From: Saururus chinensis
Taxonomy: Eukaryota > Streptophyta > Magnoliopsida > Piperales > Saururaceae
NCBI GenBank assembly: GCA_035235625.1
Contig: CP141145.1
Span: forward strand, 36,002,668-36,066,667
Length of the DNA stretch: 64,000 nucleotides
Direction: 5' to 3'
A program made the translations under genes and the position numbers. The notes under the pieces are model-generated. The model searched no databases. It saw nothing but the letters and a program-made list of their open reading frames with translations, and was not told the DNA's origin. Shown here piece by piece: positions 21,001 to 31,877 of this stretch (the stretch's first letter is position 1; every line of letters starts with the position of its first letter).

Positions 21001-22024
21001 ATTCAAAATCAATGAATGTGACAAATGTGTTTATGTGAAAGACAGACCTGATGGCTATGTCATTGTATGTCTTTATGTGGATGATATGCTAATTATTGGT
21101 AGCAATGATGATATTATTAAAGCTACTAAGAAGATGTTGAACAAACAGTTTGACATGAAGGATATGGGTGTTGCAGATGTCATACTAGGAATGAAAATTT
21201 CTAAAACATCTGATGAATATGTATTATCTCAATCTCATTACATTGAGAAAATATTAGAAAAATTTAATCAGAATGATAATCGTCCAGCAAGAACACTTGT
21301 GGATGTGACATTGCACTTAAGCAAAAACACGGGAGAGAGCATATCACAACTTCAATATTCACAAATTATTGGAAGTCTCAATTACATTATGAATTGTACG
21401 AGACCAGACATCGCATACTCAGTGAGTAAACTGAGTAGATTTAATAGCAACCCAGGGGCAGACCACTGGAAGGCTGTAGTCAGGGTTCTTAGATATCTAA
21501 GACATACCTTGAACTATGGGCTGCATTATACAAGGTATCCAGCAGTATTAGAAGGTTACTGTGATGCAAACTGGATATCTGATACAAAAGACTCAAAATC
21601 CACAAGTGGATATGTCTTTACACTTGGAGGTGCAGCAGTGTCTTGGAAATCCTCAAAACAAACGTGCATAGCAAGATCCACCATGGAATCTGAATTCATT
21701 GCACTTGATAAAGCAGGCGAAGAGGCTGAGTGGCTTCGTCATTTTTTAGAGGATATTCCAATGTGGGGGAAACTTGTGCCACCTATTTGCATACATTGTG
21801 ATAGCCAATCGGCTATAGGAAGGGCACAGAGTAACTTGTATAATGGTAAGTCTCGACATATACGTTGGAGGCACAATACCATAAAACAATTGCTCTCTAG
21901 TGGAATAATTTCCATTGAGTATGTTAGGTCAAAAGAAAATATTGCGGATCCGCTTACTAAGGGTTTGACCAAAGAACAAGTGAGCAGTTCATCGAGGGGA
22001 ATGGGCTTGAAGCCTATACATTAA
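18057..22024 (+). pseudogene. copia gag-pol polyprotein, frameshifted (unit A)
   Basis: The start ATG at 18057 gives MAAEGTHLASVLVPTP. A two-base loss near 18135 breaks the frame, which resumes by 18181 ([19 protein letters not shown]). A second break near 18510 is followed by one long frame of 1169 residues to 22024. Domains in that frame are: CCHC knuckle [14 protein letters not shown] (near 18848), protease [12 protein letters not shown] (near 19040), integrase HHCC finger [14 protein letters not shown] with CQTC, integrase core with RSDRGGEY and [13 protein letters not shown] with [10 protein letters not shown] and CLYVDDMLI (near 21074), and RNase H with [10 protein letters not shown] and [11 protein letters not shown]. 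The last residues ([14 protein letters not shown]) are out of frame relative to unit B ([15 protein letters not shown]) because one A is missing before GCAG. Catalytic residues are present throughout; only the breaks inactivate it, and some may be sequence errors. Confidence 0.9.
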
Positions 22025-22600
22025 GAATCACCATAATGGCAACCCAACCTTATTGACTGGAGATCCCAAGATCTAGGTTCAAAGGGACAACCGAATTGTG
22101 GGGGATTCAAGGGGAATTACTATTGAGATAAAATCTCATCCCCATTCCTATGATGAGATAGTGATGCCTGCAGAGTGAATCAGGATAAGCTTTGCTTTTA
22201 ATGGTTCTTATAGCTTGAATTCATTCGAGTGGGGTATTGCAGGATACTCCTAATGAGAATCACCTATATGAGTGTGAAGGGGCCGCTTCTATGAGGATTT
22301 TAAGGCTAAATCTTCTAGAGCACTCATGAAAACCAGGTTTGTTCAGGGCCGAAATGAACACAATCATGAGAACCACAGTGTGTCTGAGAAGTGATTGTGT
22401 GAATTCTATTGTCTTGGTTTATACAAACGGCTGAACAGTTCAAGACATCACGTTCACTGATTAGCCAGTAGACCCGATAGTTTTCACAAGGGAAGGTTCA
22501 AAGCCAAAAGCTACCTCACCCCCATGCATGATCATTTCAATATTGCTTTCACGGTTTATCTTCATAGTTTTGCATAGTTATCCAGCTAATTCTCATTCAT

Positions 22601-22609
22601 GTGGGGGAT
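22601..22609 (+). other. copia polypurine tract (unit A)
   Basis: GTGGGGGAT lies directly before the 3' LTR and is the expected plus-strand primer site. It is identical at 41318-41326 and 60014-60022. Confidence 0.75.
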
Positions 22610-23457
22610 TGTTAGAAGTGGGCATTATAAATGAGTTAAGCCCATATTATTTAGATGGGCATATTGATGGTTATGTGGGTCAAGCCCATATTACTCAAGT
22701 GGGTCAAGCCCATTTGGTAGAAAAAGCCCAAGCCCACTTCATATTGAATGAGAATATCACATGGGAATTGGTTGAAGGAGTGAATAGTCCCACATCGCCT
22801 ACGTGAAGGTGATGGTGTTGGTATATAAGGCTTTAGTTTGGCCTTTCATGTTAGGCCCTTGGGCCAACCCACTTTTGTGGGGGAGAGAGATGTTGGACCA
22901 ATGCACCTACGTGGGCTAACCCACACGCGCGCGCCGCCGCCGCCGTCCGTCCGGCCGGCTCGGCTCGGTTCGCACGCGCGGCGGGTCGGGTTGGGTCAAC
23001 AAGATAATATTTTGGGACAAATTCATTTGGTTCGGTTTTCTATTTGGTTCGGTTTTTCTCTTAACCAAAATGGGTCCGGTTTGCTTTCACTAAAGGAAGT
23101 GTCCGTTAATGGATGGACGCATCCGTTTGAACGGGTAAGATTGTCTTCAACGGGATTTTCTATAAAACCATGAAAAACTCTTTCTGCAAACAATCCGATT
23201 TGGGATTTTCATGTCCATTCCGTCATCTGTGTTCTGTGTTAGCATACTCACTGTGGTTCGCTGCATATACCGTGTTGGAGGTGTTCCTACGGTATATGGT
23301 TGATCGTCTTATCCTGGGAGGCAGACGTCCACGAGTCCTAAACACCAGTAGGGAGGGCGAATTCTGTCTTAAGGACAGAGCTGATTGCTTGATTCGATCA
23401 TAAACATTCCAGTAACGTTTCTCATCATATATAAGGCAAAGGTACGAAGAAATAACA
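22610..23457 (+). repeat. copia 3' LTR (unit A, 848 bp)
   Basis: It starts TGTTAGAAGTGGGC and ends AATAACA. It contains the full form of the LTR, including blocks 23031-23135 and 23182-23230 that are absent from the 5' LTR, and a longer CG-rich stretch (CGCGCGCGCCGCCGCCGCC). The same form is at 41327-42174 and 60023-60870. Confidence 0.92.
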
Positions 23458-23982
23458 ATTTGGTCATGACCAGATCTATGGCCACGGTCAGAGCATCTAG
23501 CCACGACCAAAGCTTCTGTTTGTAGGCTTTCAGCTGCAGCCAAGTTCTCTGCTTAAGTTGCAGTAGAAAGATGAGATCGCCTAGTCAGGGTAGGGGAGGT
23601 CGTCAGTAGATGATGCTAGCATCGACATCAGTCCGTGAGAAGAAGAAAGATGAGTGGGGTAAAATAGTGTAAAAATTAAAAATATTTTATCTGGGGTACT
23701 TAGGAAGAAATTTTTAAATTTGTATGAGGTATATAAGAAACGGGTATTGAGCAGATTAGTCAAGTGCTCAAGGACGTCCATGGTCCTAGTGCCTTGTTGT
23801 CTGTTCCTATCGACGACTTTTTTTATATAGTAGGCTGAACACATACTATAAATTTTGTCCCGTCTTATTATATAGTTGCATACGCATAAAAACCTTTGTA
23901 TGTGTCCCCCGCTCTCTACCCAAATGCAGATTTGATCTTGTTTTTGGGTTCTAGGTCGATTTTGGTTTCATCTGTTGATTGA
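23458..23982. other. minisatellite right part and spacer (unit A)
   Basis: Bases 23458-23550 continue the GC-rich minisatellite interrupted by copia (GGTCATGACCAGATC, CCACGACCAAAGCTTC). The rest is non-coding. The last 60 bases differ clearly from units B and C. Confidence 0.5.
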
Positions 23983-24781
23983 GGGGCTATTTAATTGGAT
24001 ACATATTCATGGGAAAGATTCATGAAAGATTAAGCAGAAATCTTATTGATCGCGTTTGGATGCACAAATTAATTAAAAAATTAAATTATCCACTAATTAA
24101 TTATTTAAAGTTGATGAGTACTTAATTTATGATTACCCACCTAATCTCCTTAGGAGGAGATTACCCTAGTAATCAAAGGCGGTAATCCAATAATTCTTTT
24201 TTGATAAGTTTGCCCTTAATTGGACGCATTACTCATCTTCATTAAGTTTGGTCATCTCCCACAACCCCAGCTTCCATTGCTTTTGGACCTTCCCATCCTA
24301 TTATGTTATATCAGCTCTTTGAGCTAAAAATATTTTATATTTCTCCCGGTGTATGCCTATCTCATCTAGTCCATTATCTCTCTCAGACTCTCACCAACGA
24401 GTATATTTTTACGTGAGGCAATGCCTCGATGGCCAGTGGTAGCATTATTAGTGTCTATGGTAACACTAACAGTGGTCGTAGTAATTATGTTGGTGTCTAT
24501 GGTAGCGTTACTAGAGTCTTGGAAGCGTCGTCGGAGCCATGACAACGCTACCTGTGACATCTCATGGCCATGGCAACTCTGTCATGGGCATGCACATTTT
24601 TTTGTGATGTCATGTCATGACGACCATGATAGCACTTATAGTGGCGGTGACATTGGTAACACTGTCTACCAGGCAATGCATCCAAACAAAAACAAAAACA
24701 TAATTCATCAATGAATTTAACTAATCAAATTAAAATAAATTATAATTTATTACACCCAATAATATGTATCTAATCAGCCCC
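23983..24781. mobile_element. Harbinger-like non-autonomous element (unit A)
   Basis: The left end GGGGCTATTTAATTGGATAC followed by ATATT pairs with the right end, which in reverse reads GGGGCTGATTAGATACATAT. Both ends continue inward to a shared GTTTGGATGCA. The adjacent triplets are TGA and TAA, compatible with a decayed three-base TWA target duplication of PIF/Harbinger. A perfect stem (AATCTCCT/AGGAGATT) lies near 24160. The open frames inside (24366-24560 minus, 24421-24714 plus) show no transposase motif. Copies are at 42700-43493 and 61396-62189; unit A's left end differs from theirs. Confidence 0.6.
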
Positions 24782-25640
24782 TAAGTTTTTATGGCTATAG
24801 AGGAGGTGGTGATTCGGTTGACAAAAGCTTATAGGAATTACTATCTTTGAAGCTTGATACTTCTATCTCTCTGGTCTCTGTTTTAAACGATTTTTTTTTG
24901 AAGTTGGAATTCTAAGGGGTGCATCAGATTGCTTGTGTCAGTTGGTGGAGATGAAGGATGGTGGGTCACCTGGATAATTTGCAGACTGCTGCTGTCTTAC
25001 ACCCTGCCTTCTTGCCTGCGTGACGATTCTGGTGGAGTTGGCCTAGAGAATGTCATGGAGTTCACCTCGAAGATCCTCTGATTCAGATGATCTCTTGTAG
25101 ATTCAAGAGGTCCCTCCTGACATGGACGGACTTTTTTCAGACGGACTTGGATAAAGGCTGACACAGATGTTGGCGGACATGGACGGACAATAATTAATAG
25201 ACGGAGGCGATTAAACTTTTGTCCGCGTCTGCTTTTGTCCTTGAGCACCCCCAATACAGATAGACACGTTCAAATGAAATCTCTAACCTACTTCCTTCTG
25301 CTTCTCTTATATGGGCGATGGTGCCTGCCTTACTCTACCATCCAGGCCTCGAAAAGCATATGACATGGGGAGCACCAAATTAAGTTCTCATTAGCTAACA
25401 AAAAAAAACAAATATTCTTCATCATTTGATTTGCAGTTCTCATTCGTGATTATGACAAAACAAATATTTAGGCTGAAAAAGAGAAACAAGATTGTTTCAT
25501 CATTTGATTTGCAGTTTTTCATGTTGGTACCAAAAAACAAAAAAAACTGTAGTGAGCAACCATCTTTATAAAACGTAGAATACTATCCTACGTTCATTTA
25601 TTTAGAGCCAAGATTGTTTCCCTTTAGTAACTTTTTAGGT
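24782..25640. other. spacer with direct repeat (unit A)
   Basis: No gene recognised. The minus-strand frame at 24997-25254 has no domain. The 20-base word TCATCATTTGATTTGCAGTT occurs twice about 78 bases apart (near 25421 and 25498), a small direct duplication. A short hairpin ACGTAG/CTACGT lies near 25580. Confidence 0.5.
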
Positions 25641-25664
25641 AAAGGTAAGAAAGATCAATGATTT

Positions 25665-25855
25665 TGCATTTAGCGTCAACCATTTGCTGCCAACTATTAA
25701 CAGAACCAGTGGAACCCAATATCATACCGAGGGTCCAATCAATCCTCACAAACGTACTTAGTTCGTTGCTTGAACTAACAGAACTCTTGGGATGTCAGCG
25801 TCGTCTGCCGTTGAAGACGACCACTCCACTAAAAATTCTGGTCTCAATTGCCTTG
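25665..25855 (+). repeat. orphan copy of the STIG1 promoter block (unit A)
   Basis: This segment resembles 27415-27600, directly upstream of the STIG1-like gene. The best core is GCCGTTGAAGACGACCACTC followed by CACT, against GCCGTTGAATATGACCACTC followed by CACT (22 of 24 bases). An upstream GAACTAACAGAAC matches GAGCTAACAGAAC, and CCGAGG...AATCAAT...CTCA appears in both. No STIG1 reading frame follows it, so it is either the remnant of an older tandem duplication or a duplicated distal control element. Confidence 0.6.
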
Positions 25856-27632
25856 GCAGAAAAGCTTACCGTGTTTCTATTTGGCATCTAATGAACTAAT
25901 TAATTAATTTGCGGATATCCTTCTTTCATTGACTTTTCGTGCTTTCTGATTAACAAATAATAGATTTAAGGCTCTCCGCCGTCGTCATGTGAACACTAAG
26001 TACACAAAGACTTGGAGAATAAATTCGTACCCCCTGACACTTAAACGAGTCACCACAATAGGCAAACAATCAATTAACAAACTGAGCTGTTGCTCAGCAA
26101 AAAGCTTATGCGGATAATTGTAATCAGAATTTGTGGCATTGGTGGTCTTCATTACCCATCAACGTAGGAGTCCCATGCGGTATTGTACACCTTCAGGACC
26201 ATATTTTACTACGAGTTTGCCAGTATTACTGTCGTCATTCTTTTTTTCGAAAATAAATATATGAATATAAGAAAAAACATACTGAATTCATGTTATTTGG
26301 AACTGAATGATTTTCTCAGAGAGACCCACCGACTTGTTAGATAAACGTTGTTCCCAAAAGCTTGAGCTAAATATTTAAAAGTATTCTATTAATATGTTTC
26401 TTTCATATTCCAATACTTCTCGCACATGCAAGCATTCGTCATGTAAGTGAACATAACACACTCACGTCTAGCTAGTGGCACTGGAACCGTTCTGATACCT
26501 GTTATTTCTACAGGCTACAACTCAAGTTATTAGAAAACAGACTATATATCTAGCTATTTTCTAATCTCCACACTCGAGTCATCTATGGCGATGGCCCTCA
26601 GCAGCTTATAACAAGAGGGAAATAAGTAGAGCGCATTAGACCTTCCCCTATTTTAGTGTTAACTTCAAGCAAGAAATTTCCAGACAAGAATATATATGAA
26701 TCCTGTTGACCACCCATTAGTGCTAATTTGTCTAAAGTCTGGCCAACTTTCCTTCTCTAAAGTCAAATCTTATACCCAATCGTAGAAGCTTAGTCGGAAT
26801 TTTAGACGTCAAAAAAAGAACTGATTATTAAAAGGGAGGTTTCATTCATCCGCAGAGAGAGAGAGAGGCTGCCTTCTGTGTAAGAGACATCGGCTTTGAA
26901 TAACGAACCTATATCATTTCTAGAATACTCCGGAATTTCTTCCACTGATTGTGCTGCTCATCTCAAGATGAAAAAAGAAACAATTTTTTTTTTTCGCAGC
27001 TACTACTTATTTCAATATATTAACTACTAAAGCCTGATGATCTCAGGCTAAAAAAAAATTTATTGCTTTTTTTATAATAACAATAGTACAACAAATTTGT
27101 CCAACAAACCTTTTTTTATAACTGTGGCATGCATGGCAAATTTTAGTTGGACAAAGGATAATACCTTATTTTTCTTCGTCCAATCAAACCCCACCATGTC
27201 TCAATTAAAGGGTTTGTTGCCTTGGACGTCATGTATCGATTTTTATATATATGCACGCCTAGGAAAGCTTCGTTGTAGTATAATGGTACTTTAGCTGATG
27301 AAGAGTCACTGCTGCCCTACAACTAGGTTGGTTAATTTGAATAGAGAATGTCGATCGTAAGGGCAAACTGCATGTTCAATCAATTTCAATTATTTGGACC
27401 AAAGTTTGTTGTCAACTTCGTTATCCATCCGCTGCAAATTAACAAAAGGTTGAATGAAATGGACCCATCATAGGACTTCCAGCTCCGAGGTTTAAATCAA
27501 TGCTCAAGAGCCTAACTCACTTTTCATGAGCTAACAGAACGCTTCAGTTCAACGGGCAGCCGTTGAATATGACCACTCCACTCAGAAACCCTGCTCTCTT
27601 ATTTGTCTTTGCTTCCTGCCAACTTTGTCTCC
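25856..27632. other. STIG1 upstream region (unit A)
   Basis: Non-coding. It contains a GA microsatellite (26861-26870), poly-T and poly-A tracts around 26980-27120, a tRNA-Asp-like word at 27270-27288, and the conserved promoter block at 27415-27600. No other gene was seen. Confidence 0.5.
27270..27288 (+). repeat. tRNA-Asp 5' half-like sequence
   Basis: TCGTTGTAGTATAATGGTA matches the start of plant tRNA-Asp(GTC), TCGTTGTAGTATAGTGGTA, at 18 of 19 bases, including the pol III A box. The anticodon arm, B box and 3' half are missing. It may be a tRNA-derived SINE head or a tRNA fragment insertion; it is not a functional tRNA gene. Also present at 45981-45999. Confidence 0.4.
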
Positions 27633-27638
27633 TATAAA
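27633..27638 (+). promoter_or_regulatory. TATA box of STIG1-like gene (unit A)
   Basis: TATAAA in CCTATAAAAACC, 158 bases before the start codon at 27791, followed by a pyrimidine-rich stretch where transcription would start. The leader would be about 125 bases. Confidence 0.7.
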
Positions 27639-27790
27639 AACCATTCCTTCCTCTCTTCTCAACACCCATCTGCTTTCCCTTAGCTTAAATCCTACACGAG
27701 GACAACCATAGCTCAAGCATCCAACCAGCTTTCTCTTGATTTGCTTCATAAACTTCCCGGATATTCTCTTCGCTAATCGTTACTTCAAGG

Positions 27791-28243
27791 ATGATAAAGA
27801 CAAGTCTCTTCCTCGTTGCTATAATTGCCATGCACATTGTAGTTCATGGAGCAGAAACTTTTAGCGATGATGATTATGATGAGCTGAAACTGGCTCAAAC
27901 GTCCTCTGAGGATGCTGAAGAGGCCTCTTCGAACCCTTCCTCCGCACCTCTTCCTTGGGCGAATCGGCGTCTAGCACAGAAGGCCAAGCTTACTTGCAAC
28001 AAATATCCTCAGATCTGCCGCAACAAGGGAAGCCCCGGGCCCGACTGCTGCAAGAAGCAGTGCGTGAATGTAATGACTGATCGTCTCAACTGTGGGATGT
28101 GTGGCTACAAGTGCAAGAAAAATGAAGCCTGCTGTGGCGGGCGTTGCGTGAACTTGTTGAACGACGAGAGGAACTGCGGGAGCTGCAAGAAGAGGTGCCG
28201 CAAGGGTGACATTTGCGTTTATGGACTCTGCAACTATGCCTAG
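27791..28243 (+). CDS. STIG1-like: STIG1-like secreted cysteine-rich protein (unit A)
   Basis: A complete intronless frame of 150 residues. The signal peptide is residues 1-20 (MIKTSLFLVAIIAMHIVVHG). An acidic stretch (SDDDYDE, residues 25-31) and a serine/glutamate-rich linker follow, then a dibasic NRR at 58-60. A 16-cysteine domain spans residues 69-147 and ends in GLCNYA. The domain holds two CCxxxCVNxxxDxxNCGxCxxxC modules (residues 86-108 and 114-136), diagnostic for STIG1. The protein is expected in the apoplast; family members act in stigma exudate and pollen-tube growth, and that role here is inference. It is identical in sequence to the unit B copy, so the duplication is very recent or recently homogenised. 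The diverged relative at 3106 shares the domain but not the acidic N-terminal segment. Confidence 0.95.
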   Translation: MIKTSLFLVAIIAMHIVVHGAETFSDDDYDELKLAQTSSEDAEEASSNPSSAPLPWANRRLAQKAKLTCNKYPQICRNKGSPGPDCCKKQCVNVMTDRLNCGMCGYKCKKNEACCGGRCVNLLNDERNCGSCKKRCRKGDICVYGLCNYA

Positions 28244-28430
28244 ATTGACCTAAATTGTTAGGTTATTTGATTAGTTCATTCACATTATTTTCTATGCATG
28301 TATCCATGTACATTGATATTGGGCTATTGCCCTCCATTAGCTAGGCTTCAGGAACCATCACCTATGCTGATTAGCTAGATATATCCCTGTACCCCTTTAT
28401 GTATTCCATTCATGTATTTTCAATTTGTTG

Positions 28431-28577
28431 TACTCCCATGGTTCTAAATTAATAGCTCCATTTGGCAAAAAAAAAAAAATTTATATTAAAAACTCCATTT
28501 TGTTAAATTTGAGTAGTTGAGTAGTTTAAAACACCATTTTCCCAAAATGTAACTATTAATATGGGAAAGAGATAGTA
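28431..28577. mobile_element. Stowaway-like MITE in STIG1 3' flank (unit A)
   Basis: It starts TACTCCCATGGTTCTAAATT followed by AATAG and ends CTATTAATATGGGAAAGAGA followed by TAGTA. The ends are imperfect inverted repeats of the CTCCCTCC...ATTAATAG Stowaway type. It lies about 190 bases after the stop codon, so it may fall within or next to the transcript 3' end. The unit B copy is at 47142-47288. Confidence 0.6.
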
Positions 28578-29218
28578 GAGTCATTATTGTTTTTGGGAAT
28601 TTGTCCCTAACTCGTATATTTCGTCAATTTTTTATCATAAAACGTTAATGTTTTTGAGTTTGAGGTAGGTGCTTTATTTTAATGTTGATTATCGAACTCT
28701 GATTAATATTAATCACTTTTGTTTTGTTGCATGATCTATGTGCACACCATGCAGTAATCTTGTGCGTTTCCAAATTATTCACTTTCGAATGCTAATTATT
28801 AGAGCAGCCGCAATTGGAAGAAAATAATGCCCAACTGCATCAAAAGCCAAAATATTTATTTCCAAACACATTAATTGAGCTGCTTATTGACCCATTTTTT
28901 GTGTTCCATCATATGCAAGGAGATCACGAAGTGCACTAGTCTAATGTTAAGATCCAACCTACCTATGCCAGTGAGGAACGTCAATTCTACCTATTCAAGG
29001 ATTTTAAAAACTTGAATTATTTTTAACTAAGGCTGCGATCTAACCCTGCACAACCTTCAAAATACTACATATCTTGATGGAGTAATCTTGTTATATGAGC
29101 TGAATAATAAATTTCATGATGCTTATTAAAGTCCGCTTAATTTATGATTGAAGGCAAAACAGTAGGGAAATCTAAGTTGTCCATTGATCATGTACTTGTA
29201 TTAGCCCAAAGTCGCTAA

Positions 29219-29393
29219 TATTCCTTCTATCTCAAATTAATAGCTCTATTTGGAAAAAAAATTATTTCATATTAATAACTCCATTTCGTTAAATTTAAGT
29301 AATTTGGTACTTAAAAAAGAGTATCATAAGTTCACTATTCAATAAAAATTACTATTTTTTAAATATAATTATCAACATAGACTAAATGGAGTA
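29219..29393. mobile_element. Stowaway-like MITE (unit B)
   Basis: Counterpart of 10500-10679. The left part (TATTCCTTCTATCTCAAATT) is nearer the usual Stowaway end than unit A's, and it lacks a few internal bases. Confidence 0.5.
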
Positions 29394-30306
29394 TACGTAT
29401 ATAGCATCAATTTTGGGTGATCGACAAACCTTCACAAGCCATTATTCTAATGAAACCGCACTAGCTAATCAGCGATCGGAAAATCTCTTTACCTCCAGCT
29501 AAGGTCTCTTGCATTTTGCTTAATCAACCAGCAACTCTCTTTCTCGATGTGATTCGTTAAGTTTCAATACTATACTTACCGCTCTTTGGGCTAATATTTG
29601 TGCTCAAGCCCTTTGTGAATGGACAGTTATAGGCTTCTCAAACCTTTATAATAAGAGTTTTTTCCATATTACTTGGCTCGATATACAAATATTCTATATT
29701 CCCTGGATTTTAACACTTAATCCTATAACAAATATACCCTTAAGTCACAACTAAACCTATACCCAGCTCTTATCTCATTGGTGGTGAAAAATGACCGACG
29801 ATGACACAAATTTGTATGAGCAAAATCAAAACACTAAGAATACAGAAAACAAAGCATCCACTTAAAGATGATCGATAAAAAGTAAAAAAATTCTCCTTCT
29901 CAATCATGTGTTCCAAAGAACAAACCAGAACAAAGCCACCTCCCAGTTTCAATCCAAAAACTAGTTCCTAGTTAAAAAAAATGAAAATAACAAAATTTAA
30001 AATAGGGAATCAAAGGAAGCCACTTTAATGCTTGTTGAATTGCAATAAGTATAATGTTCCGACAATTTGAAAACTGAGTTGCGTTTAGAATGGATTGAAT
30101 GACTTCGGAGACTTGCCACAAATAGGGATTGAACGCTACAAAAAGAAAAGAATTTTGGGAGTACAATGAATCCGAATGAAATCGGGTAGAGTACATCTAC
30201 TTTGCATGACTTGCGAGATTTCCGAGAATAGAGAACAAGAGGATGACTCCCAATAAACGGACAAAAGATCTCACGCTCCACATAGCCTGTGTCCAATGCT
30301 TAATCC
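29394..30306. other. spacer, no gene recognised (unit B)
   Basis: Counterpart of 10680-11592, differing by an A-run length and a lost TA at about 30215. Nothing coding is recognisable. Confidence 0.5.
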
Positions 30307-31304
30307 ATATCGCATATACGATAACTCGATATGTCAATAAACATATTTTTGATAATACTATATGTATTCTTTGAGCCAACAACCCATAATATGATATCCT
30401 CTATATTGCATATACTATAACACGATATTCGCCATAGTGTGTTATCGATAACACGATATGCCAACAATGCGTGCTATTGATAATACAATATGCTATGATA
30501 TCCTCTATATTGCATATACGATAAAACAATATTCGCTAAAACGTGTTATCGATAACACGATATTTGTTATAGCGTATTATCAATAACATGAGATTCGCCA
30601 TAGTGTGTTATCAATAACACGATATGCCAACAAGACGTGTTATTTATTTCCCTCTATGTCGCATATACTATAATATGATATTCTTCATAGCGTGTTATCG
30701 ATAACACGATATTCGTCATAACGTGTTATTGATAATATGATATATAAATAATATGTGCTATTGATAATACAAGATGCTACAATATCCTCTATATCGCATA
30801 TACACTAATACAATATTCGCCAAAGCGTGCTATCGATGACACAATATTTGCTATAGTGTATTATCAATAACATGAGATTCACTGTAGTGTGTTATCGATA
30901 ACACGTTATGTCAATAAGACGTGTTATTTATTTTTCTCTATGTCTCATATACTATAATATGATATTTGTCATAGCGTGTTATCGATAACATGTATTGTTG
31001 GCATATCGTGTTATCGATAACATGCTATGACATATACGATAACATGTATACAATAATATGTGTTATCGATAATACAATACGATATGATATCCTCTATATC
31101 ACATATACAATAATACGATATTCGCTAAAGTATGTTATTGATAATACTATATTTGACATAACATGTTATTTAGAACATGATATGCTAATAATACGAGTTA
31201 ATGATAATATGATATATTATATATTCCATAATAGGATATTCGTCATAGCGATTTACTAATAACATGATATTCGTTATAGCGTATTATTGATAACATGATA
31301 TTCA
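30307..31304. repeat. palindromic AT-rich satellite (unit B)
   Basis: The same 998 bases as in units A and C. I noticed one difference: ATACGAGTT near 31190, where A and C read ATACAAGTT. An array this unstable in type staying the same length in three units supports very recent duplication. Confidence 0.85.
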
Positions 31305-31877
31305 CCAAAATTTGTCATTTATACAATTATTTATAAAGTTAGAGATAAAAACCTCTAAGGTCATGTACATGCTTACATAAGAGTCCATCTTTACACAATA
31401 GGGTAGGAGGCTATCATGGTTATTCTACAATGTCCTTCCTTAGCATATATATCCTTCTCTATTCTTATATAGTTATGTTCTCCTGAATAGTCTTTCAAGA
31501 TTTTATTTTGAATTGCAGTGTTATCTTGATCTCCTTTTGTTAGGATAAATAGTTTATGTGGTTAGAAATTTTTGGACAAAAAAAAAAGAGAAGAAGCGAT
31601 CGCCGATAAAGTGAGGGAGGCTGACAATTGCCAAATATAAATTAAAATTTGTTGTTGATAAAAACCGCAAGGCAAAAATCACAAATTGTCACTGAGCTCT
31701 GATCTCCTCTTTGTTTATGCGTCGTCACAACTAGTTTACACGATTTTAAACCCTAACCTTGTTGAAAGGGTATTTTGGTCTAATTTTTTTTAAATATCAT
31801 GTAAACCCAGGTTCTATGGAATATTTTTTTACAAAACCAAGGAATATGAAATATTTGTATCTTAGGCCAGGTAATAT
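31305..31877. other. spacer, nothing recognised (unit B)
   Basis: Counterpart of 12591-13161 with several private substitutions (for example ATCATGTAAACCCAGGTTC near 31797). Confidence 0.5.

Larger units (their letters stand above)
16697..23457 (+). mobile_element. Ty1/copia retrotransposon, Tnt1-94 type (unit A)
   Basis: A full-length element with 5' LTR 16697-17371, internal region, polypurine tract 22601-22609 and 3' LTR 22610-23457. The LTRs begin TGTTAG and end AACA. Flanking five-base sites are CTTTG on the left and ATTTG on the right, a near-perfect target duplication. The polyprotein order gag-protease-integrase-RT-RNase H is that of Ty1/copia. The reading frame is broken in gag and at its 3' end. 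Units B and C hold the same insertion at 35409-42174 and 54105-60870. Confidence 0.95.
10016..28734 (+). repeat. tandem segmental duplication, unit A (18.7 kb)
   Basis: The sequence from TCTATGTGCACACCATGCAG at 10016 recurs at 28735 and 47446 and stays alignable along the whole unit. The unit spans a copia element, several MITEs, a satellite and a STIG1-like gene. The left junction is with the gypsy LTR region; the right junction is directly with unit B, where the base pair before the boundary differs (TT at the left junction, GA at the A/B junction). Confidence 0.95.

Noticed and set aside
18619..21972. Minus-strand frames opposite the copia polyprotein
   Set aside because: Shadows of the gag-pol coding strand, without their own motifs.
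24366..24714. Overlapping plus and minus frames inside the Harbinger-like element
   Set aside because: Built on a short internal duplication (GTGTCTATGGTA); no transposase or Myb-like motif.
25545..25560. ACTGTAGTG near 25550 as the missing second CACTA end
   Set aside because: No GCGACG subterminal repeats lie beside it, and units B and C have a different sequence at this point.
27270..27340. Functional tRNA-Asp gene
   Set aside because: Only the first 19 bases match; there is no anticodon arm, B box or acceptor pairing.
27791..28243. Reading the cysteine-rich protein as a knottin toxin or defensin
   Set aside because: The 16-cysteine double CCxxxCVNxxxDxxNCGxC pattern and length are those of the STIG1 family.
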